12,428 nucleotides of DNA from JBLHLB01 sp047618505 (GTDB taxonomy: Bacteria; Planctomycetota; UBA1135; GCA-002686595). The notes under the pieces are model-generated. The model worked only from the letters and a program-made list of their open reading frames with translations, was not told where the DNA came from and did not search any database. The DNA lies in the NCBI GenBank assembly GCA_047618505.1, contig JBLHLB010000087.1, positions 1 to 12,428 of the forward strand, read 5' to 3'. How positions within the stretch are numbered: the first letter of the stretch is position 1; each line of letters starts with the position of its first letter. This document shows positions 6,431 to 12,428 of the stretch, one piece after another. The position numbers and the translations under genes are program-made.

Positions 6431-7120
6431 ATGAGAAGTGCCCAATCTTCCCCCGGCGCGCCGCGGCTGCTGCTCGTCCCCACGGAGCTGGAGCGCCGGC
6501 GCCTCTTGGACCACGGCGGAGTTCCAAAGGGATTCGCCCTGCAGCATCTGGCCGGCTTTGGCCCCATCGCCGCCGCTGCGCGCACGGCTGCCTTGGTCGA
6601 GTGTCTGCGTCCCTCCCAGGTGATACTGATCGGAGTAGCGGGCACCTATGACGCAGCGGAGCACCCCGTGGGGTCCGCCCTGGCCTTCACGCGGGTTGCG
6701 CTGGAGGGAGTCGGTGTTGGTGAGGGGCAGCGCTTCCTTGGCCCGCCGGCCCTTGGCTTCCCCCAGTGGCCCGGTGAAGGCGATGGCGCTTCCCGGGACC
6801 GGGTCGACGATCTCTTGACCCTGGCGGTTCCCGATGGCGTCGACCCGGCACTGCTCCTCACAACCTGCGCTGCATCGGACTCAAAAGAACACGCCGGCCA
6901 ACGACGCATCCGCTTCCCCGAAGCCGCCGCCGAGGACATGGAGGGATTCGGCGTTGCCTTAGCCTGCGCCATCGCCCACGTGCCCTGTAGCATCGTGCGC
7001 GGCATTTCGAATGTTGTTGGCGACCGCGAGCCCTCGCACTGGCGTATCCCCTCTGCCCTCGCTGCGGCACTTGAACTGCTGCTCGATCTCCCGCTCCGGG
7101 AAATCACGCCCCCCCGCTAG
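6431..7120 (+). CDS. mqnB: Futalosine hydrolase (menaquinone biosynthesis)
   Basis: MqnB removes the base from futalosine to give dehypoxanthine futalosine in the futalosine pathway of menaquinone synthesis; it is cytoplasmic and belongs to the nucleoside phosphorylase/MTAN superfamily. In this 229-residue protein the N-terminal strand L-L-L-V-P-T-E-L-E (13-21), the nucleoside-binding loop G-V-A-G-T-Y-D (68-74), T-C-A-A-S-D-S (145-151), the substrate/catalytic region E-D-M-E-G-F (168-173) and R-G-I-S-N-V-V-G-D-R (190-199) are in the expected order and spacing. Its TAG (7118-7120) overlaps the GTG start of mqnD by one base, so the two are co-transcribed and probably translationally coupled. 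About 10 non-conserved residues precede the first strand, so a slightly later start cannot be excluded. Confidence 0.92.
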   Translation: MRSAQSSPGAPRLLLVPTELERRRLLDHGGVPKGFALQHLAGFGPIAAAARTAALVECLRPSQVILIGVAGTYDAAEHPVGSALAFTRVALEGVGVGEGQRFLGPPALGFPQWPGEGDGASRDRVDDLLTLAVPDGVDPALLLTTCAASDSKEHAGQRRIRFPEAAAEDMEGFGVALACAIAHVPCSIVRGISNVVGDREPSHWRIPSALAAALELLLDLPLREITPPR

Positions 7121-7968
7121 TGGACAAGATCATCGAAAAGACCATCCAGCTGGGCATCTCCCCCTGCCCCAACGACACCTTCACTTTCCACGGCTTGATC
7201 AGTGGCGCTGTGGACCTACGTGGGTTGCGGATTGAGACCCAGTACTTGGACGTGGAGGAGCTCAACGAACGCACCGCCCGCGGCGAGTTCGACATCGCCA
7301 AGGTTAGCTTCCATGCCGCCCTTTCCCTGGGCGAGGAGGTCGTGGTCTTGCCGACCGGATCCGCCCTTGGCTTCGGTGTAGGACCGGTGGTCTTGGCACA
7401 CGACACGGCCGCCGCCAAGAACCCCAACCCCCGCGTTTTGACGCCGGGCAAGTGGACTACGGCCCACCTCCTTTGGCGTCTCTTTCACCCGAACCAGACA
7501 GACGTACACCAGGTCATCTTCTCGGAGATCGTTCCGGCCCTGGAGCGGGCTGAGGCGGACCTCGGCGTTTGTATCCACGAGGGTCGCTTCACCTATGCCG
7601 AGCGCGGATTGATCCTGGTCGAGGATCTTGGCAAGACCTGGGAGGACGAAGTGCGCGAAGCTCTCCCCCTCGGCGGTATCGTCGGTCGGCGCAAGCTCGG
7701 CCTCGACACCCTACGCACCTTCCAAGCCGTGCTCGCGGATTCCCTGAGCTATGGTCTGGCCCACCGGGAAGAATGCTTGCCGACGATGCAGGCCCACGCC
7801 CAGGAACTAGAAGCCGACGTCCTTTGGAAGCACGTCGATCTCTACGTCAATGAATGGACCCAGGACCTTGGCGAGCGGGGCAGAACCGCCCTGGAGGCTT
7901 TGGCCTGGCGTGCCCGCAGCGCCGGTGTTGTGTCCCCCGTCTCCAAGCCCCTTGAGATCCTGAGCTGA
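7120..7968 (+). CDS. mqnD: 1,4-dihydroxy-6-naphthoate synthase (menaquinone biosynthesis)
   Basis: MqnD converts cyclic dehypoxanthine futalosine to 1,4-dihydroxy-6-naphthoate and has a periplasmic-binding-protein-like two-lobe fold, though it works in the cytoplasm. The 282-residue sequence has the family hallmarks: G-I-S-P-C-P-N-D-T-F (12-21), F-D-I-A-K-V-S-F-H-A (57-66), G-S-A-L-G-F-G-V-G-P (80-89) and G-V-C-I-H-E-G-R-F-T-Y (149-159), whose His153 corresponds to the family's catalytic histidine. The GTG start at 7120-7122 overlaps the mqnB stop. Together the pair shows that this organism makes menaquinone by the futalosine route, implying mqnA and mqnC elsewhere. The gene ends 12 bp before the convergent phosphatase gene; no clear terminator is seen in that gap. 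Confidence 0.95.
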   Translation: MDKIIEKTIQLGISPCPNDTFTFHGLISGAVDLRGLRIETQYLDVEELNERTARGEFDIAKVSFHAALSLGEEVVVLPTGSALGFGVGPVVLAHDTAAAKNPNPRVLTPGKWTTAHLLWRLFHPNQTDVHQVIFSEIVPALERAEADLGVCIHEGRFTYAERGLILVEDLGKTWEDEVREALPLGGIVGRRKLGLDTLRTFQAVLADSLSYGLAHREECLPTMQAHAQELEADVLWKHVDLYVNEWTQDLGERGRTALEALAWRARSAGVVSPVSKPLEILS

Positions 7969-7980
7969 CCTGCGCCGGGA

Positions 7981-8592
7981 TCAGTAGCTCAGTTCAAGTA
8001 GGGCCGAGCTGGGCACCACCGCGCCCTCCCCTAGACCCACGGGGAAGGTGACCACGAAGATGCGACCGTACTCGTCGTCCTCGAGCCAGCCACGCCCTGT
8101 CAGGCGCTGGGGCTCAGCGCCCAGGAGCTGCACCAACCCCGGTGTTGTATTTGAGTGGGCCGCCACAGCCACCGTCGTTCCCGCCGAAAGAGCGCGCAGC
8201 TGTTCCACTAGGGCCTCGGAGTCACCGGCGTCGTAAACCTCCACCTCTGCCCCGACCATCTCCGCCCAGGGGCCCAAGGTGTGCTGCGTGCGCTTGAACT
8301 GGCTGGCGAAGAAGCGCGTCGCGCCGCTGTGCTCGAAGAGCTGTGCCAGGGATTGAGCGCGCTCGTCCCCCTCGGCGGTTAGCTCGGGGTCAGAACCGCC
8401 CTCGCTGCTTTTCTCCGCGTGGCGCATCAGGATGACCTGCACACTGCCAGGCGCCTCCGACTCCTGATTTCCGACGGCCGTCGACCAGGGTATGAGTGCT
8501 CCCAGGGCTACCAGGCAAAGGAGCAAGGCAAACCACCCGCGCGGACGCGCAGCAGGCGAGTGTTGGGTGGTGCGGGTGTCCAGGGGATTCAT
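7981..8592 (-). CDS. Exported or membrane-anchored histidine phosphatase superfamily protein
   Basis: A 203-residue protein with one hydrophobic segment (about 20-37, followed by S-T-A-V-G), so it is exported or N-terminally anchored with the enzyme outside. The histidine phosphatase (phosphoglycerate mutase-like) core is complete: catalytic R-H-A-E-K (57-61, His58 the phospho-acceptor), L-T-A-E-G (71-75), the second arginine in S-Q-F-K-R-T (97-102), and the second catalytic histidine in A-A-H-S-N (144-148). E-D-D-E-Y-G-R-I-F near 171-179 is the usual late motif. The form is short and SixA/Ais-like. The substrate cannot be predicted; phosphoproteins, sugar phosphates and lipid phosphates are all known in the superfamily. 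It is transcribed from its own region after the histone-like gene. Confidence 0.85.
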   Translation of the reverse strand: MNPLDTRTTQHSPAARPRGWFALLLCLVALGALIPWSTAVGNQESEAPGSVQVILMRHAEKSSEGGSDPELTAEGDERAQSLAQLFEHSGATRFFASQFKRTQHTLGPWAEMVGAEVEVYDAGDSEALVEQLRALSAGTTVAVAAHSNTTPGLVQLLGAEPQRLTGRGWLEDDEYGRIFVVTFPVGLGEGAVVPSSALLELSY

Positions 8593-8641
8593 GGTCGTAG
8601 GAACGGTCGTCAGGTGGGATAAGTCCGAGGGAATCGTCTCA

Positions 8642-8668
8642 GGCTAGGCCTGCACAGGCAGGGTAGCC
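8642..8668. other. Hairpin upstream of the histidine phosphatase gene
   Basis: GGCTA (8642-8646) pairs with TAGCC (8664-8668), and GCCTG (8648-8652) pairs with CAGGC (8655-8659) inside it. It lies about 50 bp upstream of the phosphatase start and may belong to its leader or to termination of the upstream histone-like transcript. No T-tract is seen. Confidence 0.25.
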
Positions 8669-8695
8669 GCTAAAACACCAGGGAGTCTACGCAGC

Positions 8696-8734
8696 GGGGC
8701 CACCGTCCGCGCGAAGTGCACGGACGGCGGCCCC
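8696..8734 (-). terminator. Strong 13-bp hairpin downstream of the histone-like gene
   Basis: GGGGCC (8696-8701) pairs with GGCCCC (8729-8734). After one A/C mismatch, CCGTCCG (8703-8709) pairs with CGGACGG (8721-8727) around an 11-nt loop. This is one of the most stable simple hairpins in the window and separates the histone-like gene from the phosphatase gene. On the minus strand a TGTTTT lies about 17 nt beyond it and not directly adjacent, so intrinsic termination is plausible but unproven. Confidence 0.4.
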
Positions 8735-8764
8735 GTATTGGGCGCAAGACGCCTGATCTTGGAT

Positions 8765-8790
8765 CTAGCAGCGTCTGTGGGCTCTGCTAG
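8765..8790 (-). terminator. Hairpin just after the histone-like stop codon
   Basis: CTAGCAG (8765-8771) pairs with CTGCTAG (8784-8790) around a 12-nt loop, starting 8 bases after the TAA of the histone-like gene on the minus strand. Its position suggests 3'-end formation or RNA protection. There is no T-tract. Confidence 0.35.
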
Positions 8791-8798
8791 TGCCGGGC

Positions 8799-8981
8799 TT
8801 ATTGGCCGCCGGCGTCGCGCAGCTCAAGCATCTCCTTGCGGATTTCCTGAGCGAGGTTCTTGACCTCTTGCATGGACTTGCGGACACGTGACGTAGCCGC
8901 CTTGTTGCCGGTCTTTGCCTTCTCGACGTCGTCAGCGCACGCATCAACAGCGGCGCGAAGGTTCTCGTAGTTCTGAGTCAT
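8799..8981 (-). CDS. Histone H1-like (Hc1-type) DNA-binding protein
   Basis: A 60-residue helical protein rich in Lys, Arg, Glu and Ala. The segment N-K-A-A-T-S-R-V-R-K-S-M-Q-E-V (25-39), followed by K-N-L-A-Q-E-I-R-K-E (40-49), matches the conserved core of bacterial histone H1-like proteins of the Hc1 type. That family is known from chlamydiae, planctomycetes, verrucomicrobia and some Bacteroidota. Members bind DNA non-specifically and compact the nucleoid. Unlike chlamydial HctA/HctB it lacks a long lysine/alanine-rich tail, so it resembles the short free-living forms. It stands alone, with structured non-coding DNA on both sides, and has no visible Shine-Dalgarno before ATG 8979-8981. It is short enough to be missed by length filters but is very likely real. 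Confidence 0.88.
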   Translation of the reverse strand: MTQNYENLRAAVDACADDVEKAKTGNKAATSRVRKSMQEVKNLAQEIRKEMLELRDAGGQ

Positions 8982-9053
8982 GGGATTAGACGTTTGCAGC
9001 TCGTAATTGGGGGGTCCGGATACCTAACGGGGCTCCGGGTGCACTCCAGAGGG

Positions 9054-9121
9054 GGGCCTCAGGAGTCCCTAGGGGACACATTTCCCAGCCAGGATCAAGG
9101 GCTGGGAGCCCCTGGAGGCCC
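9054..9121. other. Three-part nested hairpin between the EVE and histone-like genes
   Basis: GGGCCTC (9054-9060) pairs with GAGGCCC (9115-9121). Directly inside, TAGGGG (9070-9075) pairs with CCCCTG (9109-9114). At the tip, CCCAGCC (9084-9090) pairs with GGCTGGG (9100-9106) around a 9-nt loop. A 9-nt bulge and an asymmetric internal loop separate the helices. A local alternative, GTCCC/GGGAC around 9066-9078, competes with the middle helix. It lies about 70 bp upstream of the histone-like gene, so on the minus strand it may be a 5' leader element. The pairing was read by eye. Confidence 0.45.
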
Positions 9122-9164
9122 TTTCCTGTGGGGTTGAGGCTCCACTCAGGGGTCACAAACTGCA

Positions 9165-9193
9165 CCTAACCCCTTTGTCTAAAGGGAGTTAGG
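9165..9193 (-). terminator. Terminator of the EVE-domain gene
   Basis: CCTAAC (9165-9170) and CCCTTT (9171-9176) pair with AAAGGG (9181-9186) and GTTAGG (9188-9193), with a GTCT loop and a single bulged A. The 12-bp stem starts inside the TAA stop of the EVE gene and is followed on the minus strand by a moderately T-rich stretch (TGCAGTTTGTG). Confidence 0.65.
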
Positions 9194-9698
9194 CCTTACG
9201 CGCCCGGATGCGCCTCTGGGATGACTTGGAAACGCCCGCGAGGCCCAGGATGTGACTCCATTGCGCCCCTCCGACGCCCTGAACAGACAGGCGATTACCC
9301 CGGCGCAGGAGCTCGAGATCCATCAGCAGAGGGTCCTCCCGCAGCTCACTGAGAGGTACGAGACGCCCAACTTGTGCGGTTGCGCGCACATCCACCAACG
9401 TCCAGCGAGGTGCTTTACGGGAGCTCTTGGGATCGAAGTACTTGGACTCCGGGTCGAACTGCGTCTCGTCCGGATAGGGCTCACTGGCGACTTCCGCCAC
9501 ACCCGCAACGCCGGGCGTCAGACAGCTCGAGTGGTAGTAGAGAACGCCGTCCCCTACTTGCATGTCGTCACGCATTCGATTGCGCGCCTGGTAATTGCGG
9601 ATGCCATCCCAGGGCGTGACTCGACCCTTGGCAGTCCAAAGATCATGGAAGGAAAAAACGTGGGGCTCGGACTTGAGCAGCCAGAAGCGCTGAGACAT
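9189..9698 (-). CDS. EVE domain-containing protein
   Basis: A complete stand-alone EVE (PUA-like) domain of 169 residues from ATG 9696-9698. The frame also has a GTG five codons earlier, but M-S-Q-R-F-W-L-L-K-S-E-P is the usual family start. Visible hallmarks are W-L-L-K-S-E-P (6-12), W-D-G-I-R-N-Y-Q-A-R-N (about 30-40), V-G-D-G-V-L-Y-Y-H-S-S (about 48-58), G-V-A-G-V-A-E-V (about 64-71), the F-D-P-x-S-K-Y-F-D region and a closing P-L-L-M-D-L-E-L-L-R-R-G-N-R-L-S-V. EVE domains resemble YTH/ASCH readers and are thought to recognise modified nucleic-acid bases, sometimes with restriction systems. No such partner is nearby, so this is probably the widespread housekeeping (thymocyte nuclear protein 1-like) form. 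It is followed by a strong terminator overlapping its stop. Confidence 0.9.
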   Translation of the reverse strand: MSQRFWLLKSEPHVFSFHDLWTAKGRVTPWDGIRNYQARNRMRDDMQVGDGVLYYHSSCLTPGVAGVAEVASEPYPDETQFDPESKYFDPKSSRKAPRWTLVDVRATAQVGRLVPLSELREDPLLMDLELLRRGNRLSVQGVGGAQWSHILGLAGVSKSSQRRIRARKA

Positions 9699-9783
9699 GG
9701 GTGTATTAGGCACAGCCTTCGCTGTCCCGGGGTGGTGAATCTAGAAGGAAGTCAGGGCCTGCCGCAGGCGGCAATCGCCCCCA

Positions 9784-10770
9784 TCAAACCAGGTCCGAAT
9801 CCGCAAGGGTCGTCCACCAGTTGGAGCGCAGCCAGAGCGTATCGAATTTGCGAGTGTAGGGTCGTGCCACCAGCATCAGGAGAAAGTCGTGTACCAAGAA
9901 GCCCTCGAGCTGCAGCAAGTCGTACCAACGCGACCACTCAGGCAGAATGGCCGTGACGCCGTGTGCGCCGCCTTCACGAGCGATGGCGTAGACCCCCTGG
10001 AGGAGCGCACGACCGACCTCGAGCTCCTCCGGCGGAACCAGCCAATCCACAATCACCGCCATTCCCGGCATCAGCCACGGGTTGATCATCACAACCGCAT
10101 AGCCGCGCAGGATGCCCTCACTGTCGCGCGTGCCAATAACCCTGTAGGTGCGCGTCGGGTGGTCAAGAAAGCGCCAGTTCAAGAAGACATCGTCGCGGAT
10201 CGTGCTCGCTCCCCAGACTCCGCAGCAACGCTCCCAGAGCCAACGGGCCTGGTGATCGAAGCGCTCTATCTCCTCGACGCCATCGGGCAGGACCGTCGCA
10301 CCCGCGGGCAATTCGCGGCCTAGCAGCGATTGCGTTCGCACCAACTCATACTTTAGAAAGCGACTCCCAATGCGCCAGGCCGCGGGAATCGGCCAGCCGT
10401 AGCAAACCATATCCTTGTCCGCTCCGCCGATGGAGTCCAACATCGGCTCCGCCAAATTGACGAAGAGCCCAGGTCGCTTCAGCCCACCGCGATGGTCCGG
10501 GTGAACCATCGAATCGACAATCTCAGAGAAGTGCGTCTCGCGTCCGGAGAGCCAGGTCAGGTGCGGCATTGCTGCATACTGCGCAACAACGCGATCGTCC
10601 TTCGTCGCAACCCAAACCCGCATGCCCGCGGGATTCTTGGGGAACTTCCACTCCCATTCCTCGCGCGTCAAACCGCCGCGCTGAGCGTCCTTGTCAAAGA
10701 CCGTGTTCCAGGTCTCCAGGAGAGACTCGAGGTCGCGATCCTCAAAGGGACGAATATCGTAGGAGCTCAT
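9784..10770 (-). CDS. GNAT-family acyltransferase (paralogue 1)
   Basis: A 328-residue protein from ATG 10768-10770, preceded by the best ribosome-binding site of the window; the open frame extends 33 codons further up, but that part looks non-coding. The N-terminal half (about 4-125) follows the GNAT fold: I-R-P-F-E-D-R-D at the start and S-M-V-H-P-D-H-R-G-G (87-96) at the acetyl-CoA motif A position. The second half repeats a GNAT-like strand/helix order with V-D-W-L-V-P-P and a closing W-L-R-S-N-W-W-T-T-L-A-D-S-D-L-V. This suggests a double GNAT fold as in Fem-like transferases, but that is inference. It is paralogous to 11044-12078 (shared Y-x-L-V-R-T-Q, D-W-L-V-P-P and A-D-x-D-L-V). Similar proteins are often found near surface polysaccharide genes; none are in view, and the substrate is unknown. 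Confidence 0.85.
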   Translation of the reverse strand: MSSYDIRPFEDRDLESLLETWNTVFDKDAQRGGLTREEWEWKFPKNPAGMRVWVATKDDRVVAQYAAMPHLTWLSGRETHFSEIVDSMVHPDHRGGLKRPGLFVNLAEPMLDSIGGADKDMVCYGWPIPAAWRIGSRFLKYELVRTQSLLGRELPAGATVLPDGVEEIERFDHQARWLWERCCGVWGASTIRDDVFLNWRFLDHPTRTYRVIGTRDSEGILRGYAVVMINPWLMPGMAVIVDWLVPPEELEVGRALLQGVYAIAREGGAHGVTAILPEWSRWYDLLQLEGFLVHDFLLMLVARPYTRKFDTLWLRSNWWTTLADSDLV

Positions 10771-10777
10771 TGGAAAA

Positions 10778-10783
10778 CCTCCC
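10778..10783 (-). promoter_or_regulatory. Shine-Dalgarno deciding the start of the 9784-10770 gene
   Basis: GGGAGG on the minus strand lies 7 nt before ATG 10768-10770. It is the clearest ribosome-binding site in the window and places the start there, not at the upstream end of the open frame (10869). Confidence 0.75.
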
Positions 10784-10869
10784 TTGCTGCGACGCATCGA
10801 AGGGTGTGAGTCCGTCGGCGCGAAGAGTCCCGCCTGGGCATTGCGTTCAGCATGGAATGTCGCGGCCAC

Positions 10870-11047
10870 CTAGCAGTCCGTTGAAAATCAGCAGCTTCCC
10901 GACCGGTCTCCCGGGATCGCCTGGCAAGGCGGTAGGTTCCCCGCGTAGTTGTACCTACGCGGGTGGCTCTGGCAACGCAGCCAGGCGATTCGTAGGGGCC
11001 GAAAGGAGAGTCGAGCGGGGAGCTGCTGTTCTTCAATGGGCTGCTAG
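10870..11047. repeat. 178-bp near-perfect palindrome, MITE-like, flanked by CTAG
   Basis: The outer arms, 10871-10900 and 11017-11046, pair over 30 positions without gaps with only two mismatches and a few G-T pairs. Inner blocks continue: TCTCC (10907-10911) with GGAGA (11005-11009), ATCGCCTGGC (10916-10925) with GCCAGGCGAT (10980-10989), and a central CCCGCGTAG (10940-10948) with CTACGCGGG (10955-10963) around a 6-nt loop. CTAG occurs at both ends (10870-10873 and 11044-11047), compatible with a target duplication or with symmetry of the element. No ORF of note is inside. It lies between two co-oriented paralogous genes and its right end forms the TAG stop of the upstream one. The termini look like insertion-sequence inverted repeats; I cannot name the family. 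Confidence 0.8.
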
Positions 11048-12078
11048 ACCAAGTCCGTGTCAGCGAAGGTATAGAACCAATTCTTGTAGAGCCAAAGCGG
11101 ATCGTGGTTCCGCGAGTGGTGCTTGCAGATCGGAAAGTAGCTCGTGGGTCCCGCCCGGAAACCAGCCAACTGGAAGGCCATGAACTCGGGCATCGTTTCG
11201 GGAAAGAAGGCCACTAAACGTTCGGCCCCGGTCTCGCTGGCTACGTCGCAAAGCCAGGCCCGGAGGGCATTGCTCGCGCCAAGTGCCGTCGGCGGCACAA
11301 GCCAATCCACGATCAAGCCCTGGTCCTCACGTCCATCGAAGGCGCCCTTGGCGAAGACCGTGTAGCCCAGCAATTCCTGCCCCCGTCGAGCGACGGCCAC
11401 TCGGTAGTTGTGACCGGGCTTTCTGAAGAAGCGCCAGTCGCAATGCTCCTTGTCCCGCACTGCGATCGCAGCGTGAGGTTCGGCCGCCCTCTCAAAGAGA
11501 GCGTCTGTCTCCTCCGGGAAGCTCGTCACCTCTTCCACCTCGATCCCCTCGGTGGGACCTTGCCGGACATCCCCCAGCTGTGCAAATAGCTCGAGCTGTG
11601 TTCGCACGAGCTTGTATCCGATCATCTTGCCCCCCACCCGCCAAGCAGCCACCACAGGCAAGCCCCAGGCAACGGCGTACTTGGGCGGCGCGTCCCCGCG
11701 GATGAATTTCCAATTCGCGTTTACAAGGGTCGCCAGGAGGCTGTCCCGACGGAGGCTCTTGCGAAAGCTCGGGTCCGTGAAGTTGTCCACCCCCTGTAGG
11801 AAGCGCGCATCCTCGCCATTCAGACGCATCTTCTGGCACATGCCCGCGAAGCTCCCGGCCAGGTTCCCCTCAGGGGTAAAGGCAAGGCGCATGCTTTGCC
11901 CATCCGGGTTCTCTCGGAAGCGCCACATCCACTCCTCCATGGTGCGCGGCACAAAGCTCGGGTTAACTGCCGCGAACACCCGATTAAAGCCCTCCAGAAT
12001 CTTCACCTCATCCCCGTCCTCATACTCACGAATGAGCAGATCACCGTGCTGTAAGTCCTCGTCCTTGTTCCGACCCAC
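11044..12078 (-). CDS. GNAT-family acyltransferase (paralogue 2)
   Basis: A 344-residue paralogue of the neighbouring gene, from GTG 12076-12078 with GAGG about 10 nt upstream. The N-terminal half is GNAT-like (L-I-R-E-Y-E-D-G-D-E at 15-24), but its motif A position reads V-D-N-F-T-D-P-S-F-R-K-S and lacks the canonical R/Q-x-x-G-x-G/A, so acetyl-CoA binding there may be altered or lost. Shared with paralogue 1 are W-R-F near the start, G-Y-K-L-V-R-T-Q, D-W-R-F-F near 220, V-D-W-L-V-P-P and the C-terminal D-P-L-W-L-Y-K-N-W-F-Y-T-F-A-D-T-D-L-V. The two probably arose by tandem duplication followed by strong divergence. The TAG stop lies within the right end of the palindromic element, directly after the conserved A-D-T-D-L-V terminus, so no coding sequence appears lost. 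Function is unassigned beyond probable acyl or aminoacyl transfer. Confidence 0.82.
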   Translation of the reverse strand: MGRNKDEDLQHGDLLIREYEDGDEVKILEGFNRVFAAVNPSFVPRTMEEWMWRFRENPDGQSMRLAFTPEGNLAGSFAGMCQKMRLNGEDARFLQGVDNFTDPSFRKSLRRDSLLATLVNANWKFIRGDAPPKYAVAWGLPVVAAWRVGGKMIGYKLVRTQLELFAQLGDVRQGPTEGIEVEEVTSFPEETDALFERAAEPHAAIAVRDKEHCDWRFFRKPGHNYRVAVARRGQELLGYTVFAKGAFDGREDQGLIVDWLVPPTALGASNALRAWLCDVASETGAERLVAFFPETMPEFMAFQLAGFRAGPTSYFPICKHHSRNHDPLWLYKNWFYTFADTDLV

Positions 12079-12138
12079 TGCGCTAGACCTCGTAATTGAA
12101 TTCGCTACGCCTAAATAGCCAAGGCTCCCGGTCGCCGC

Positions 12139-12428
12139 TCCACCGCAACAGTCTCGACGCCGTCAAGCGCCAAACCCGCCAACAGCTTCCGCCACCGCTC
12201 GCTCCGACCGTCTCAACGCCGTCAGGCGTTGAACCAAAAGGATGAAAATGGGGTGGCGACGCCACAGCAGTCCCGACGCCGCTAAGCGCCAAACCTGCCA
12301 GCAGCTTCCGCCACCGCTCGCTCCGACCGTCTCAACGCCGTCAGGCGTTGAACCAAAAGGATGAAAATGGGGTGGCGACGCCACAGCAGTCCCGACGCCG
12401 CTAAGCGCCAAACCTGCCAGCAGCTTCC
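12139..12428. repeat. Tandem array of 119-bp hairpin-bearing repeats, running off the window
   Basis: Two full units, 12183-12301 and 12302-12420, are identical. A third begins at 12421, and a diverged partial copy lies at about 12139-12182. Each unit holds a perfect 8-bp hairpin (TCAACGCC, loop GTCA, GGCGTTGA; 12213-12232 and 12332-12351), a 6-bp palindrome GTGGCG-A-CGCCAC (12253-12265 in the first unit) and a weaker CGCT-A-AGCG element. Since 119 is not a multiple of three, no frame is preserved between units and it is not a protein repeat. It lies just upstream of the acyltransferase gene starting at 12078. Identical copies indicate recent amplification or active homogenisation. Confidence 0.9.

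Noticed and set aside
10771..10869. N-terminal extension of the acyltransferase to 10869
   Set aside because: A strong GGGAGG site precedes the ATG at 10768-10770 and the extension has no conserved character.
12211..12233. Integron attC-like look of the repeat hairpin (AAC on the left, GTTGAAC on the right)
   Set aside because: The left side does not match RYYYAAC, the stem is a simple 8-bp hairpin with a 4-nt loop, and there is no cassette gene or integrase.
12083..12411. Minus-strand ORFs of 69 and 82 codons in the repeat array
   Set aside because: They arise from open frames across 119-bp repeats; their identical starts in different copies and changing frames argue against coding.
12139..12428. 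CRISPR array
   Set aside because: The whole 119-bp unit is repeated identically, with no unique spacers between short repeats and no cas genes in view.

Overview
The window is GC-rich, gene-dense bacterial DNA. It combines a futalosine-pathway menaquinone gene pair (mqnB-mqnD), a 60-residue histone H1-like protein of the Hc1 type, tandem hairpin-rich repeats and few clear Shine-Dalgarno sites. Together these suggest a member of the Planctomycetota or a related PVC-type lineage. That assignment is an inference; no rRNA or other phylogenetic marker is present. The beta subunit of a 4-hydroxybenzoyl-CoA-reductase-like enzyme and a probable selenoprotein fit a metabolically versatile, partly anaerobic organism.

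Layout. Positions 1-975 (+) hold the 3' part of the FAD/[4Fe-4S] subunit of a 4-hydroxybenzoyl-CoA-reductase-like molybdoenzyme. Converging on it from the minus strand is a compact operon: a GbsR/MarR-type regulator (2365-2895), a TIGR01777/YfcH-type epimerase (1461-2363) and a small lipoprotein (1029-1451). The lipoprotein frame contains a TGA at exactly the first position of a thioredoxin-like active site (U-P-F-C). A bacterial SECIS-like hairpin with a GU-containing apical loop follows it. Ordinary gene calling would truncate this gene to its last 75 codons. It is the most important observation here.

Positions 3017-3834 (+) are a chalcone-isomerase-like secreted protein broken by a frameshift and a nonsense codon. 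Positions 3844-6377 (-) hold a RecQ-family helicase translationally coupled to a small PilZ-like ORF, followed in the same frame, after a TAA, by another ORF. Divergent from recQ, mqnB and mqnD (6431-7968, +) encode two steps of the futalosine route to menaquinone. Then come, all on the minus strand, a membrane-anchored histidine phosphatase (7981-8592), the histone H1-like gene (8799-8981), an EVE-domain protein (9189-9698) and two paralogous GNAT-type acyltransferases (9784-10770 and 11044-12078).

The non-coding parts are unusually structured. There is a nested hairpin upstream of the histone gene (9054-9121) and a strong terminator after the EVE gene (9165-9193). A 178-bp near-perfect palindrome lies between the two acyltransferase genes; its end supplies the stop codon of the upstream one. 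From about 12139 to the window end runs a tandem array with a 119-bp period and two identical full units. The genes form several small independent transcription units and not one pathway; the clearest functional units are the regulator-epimerase-selenoprotein operon and the mqnB-mqnD pair.
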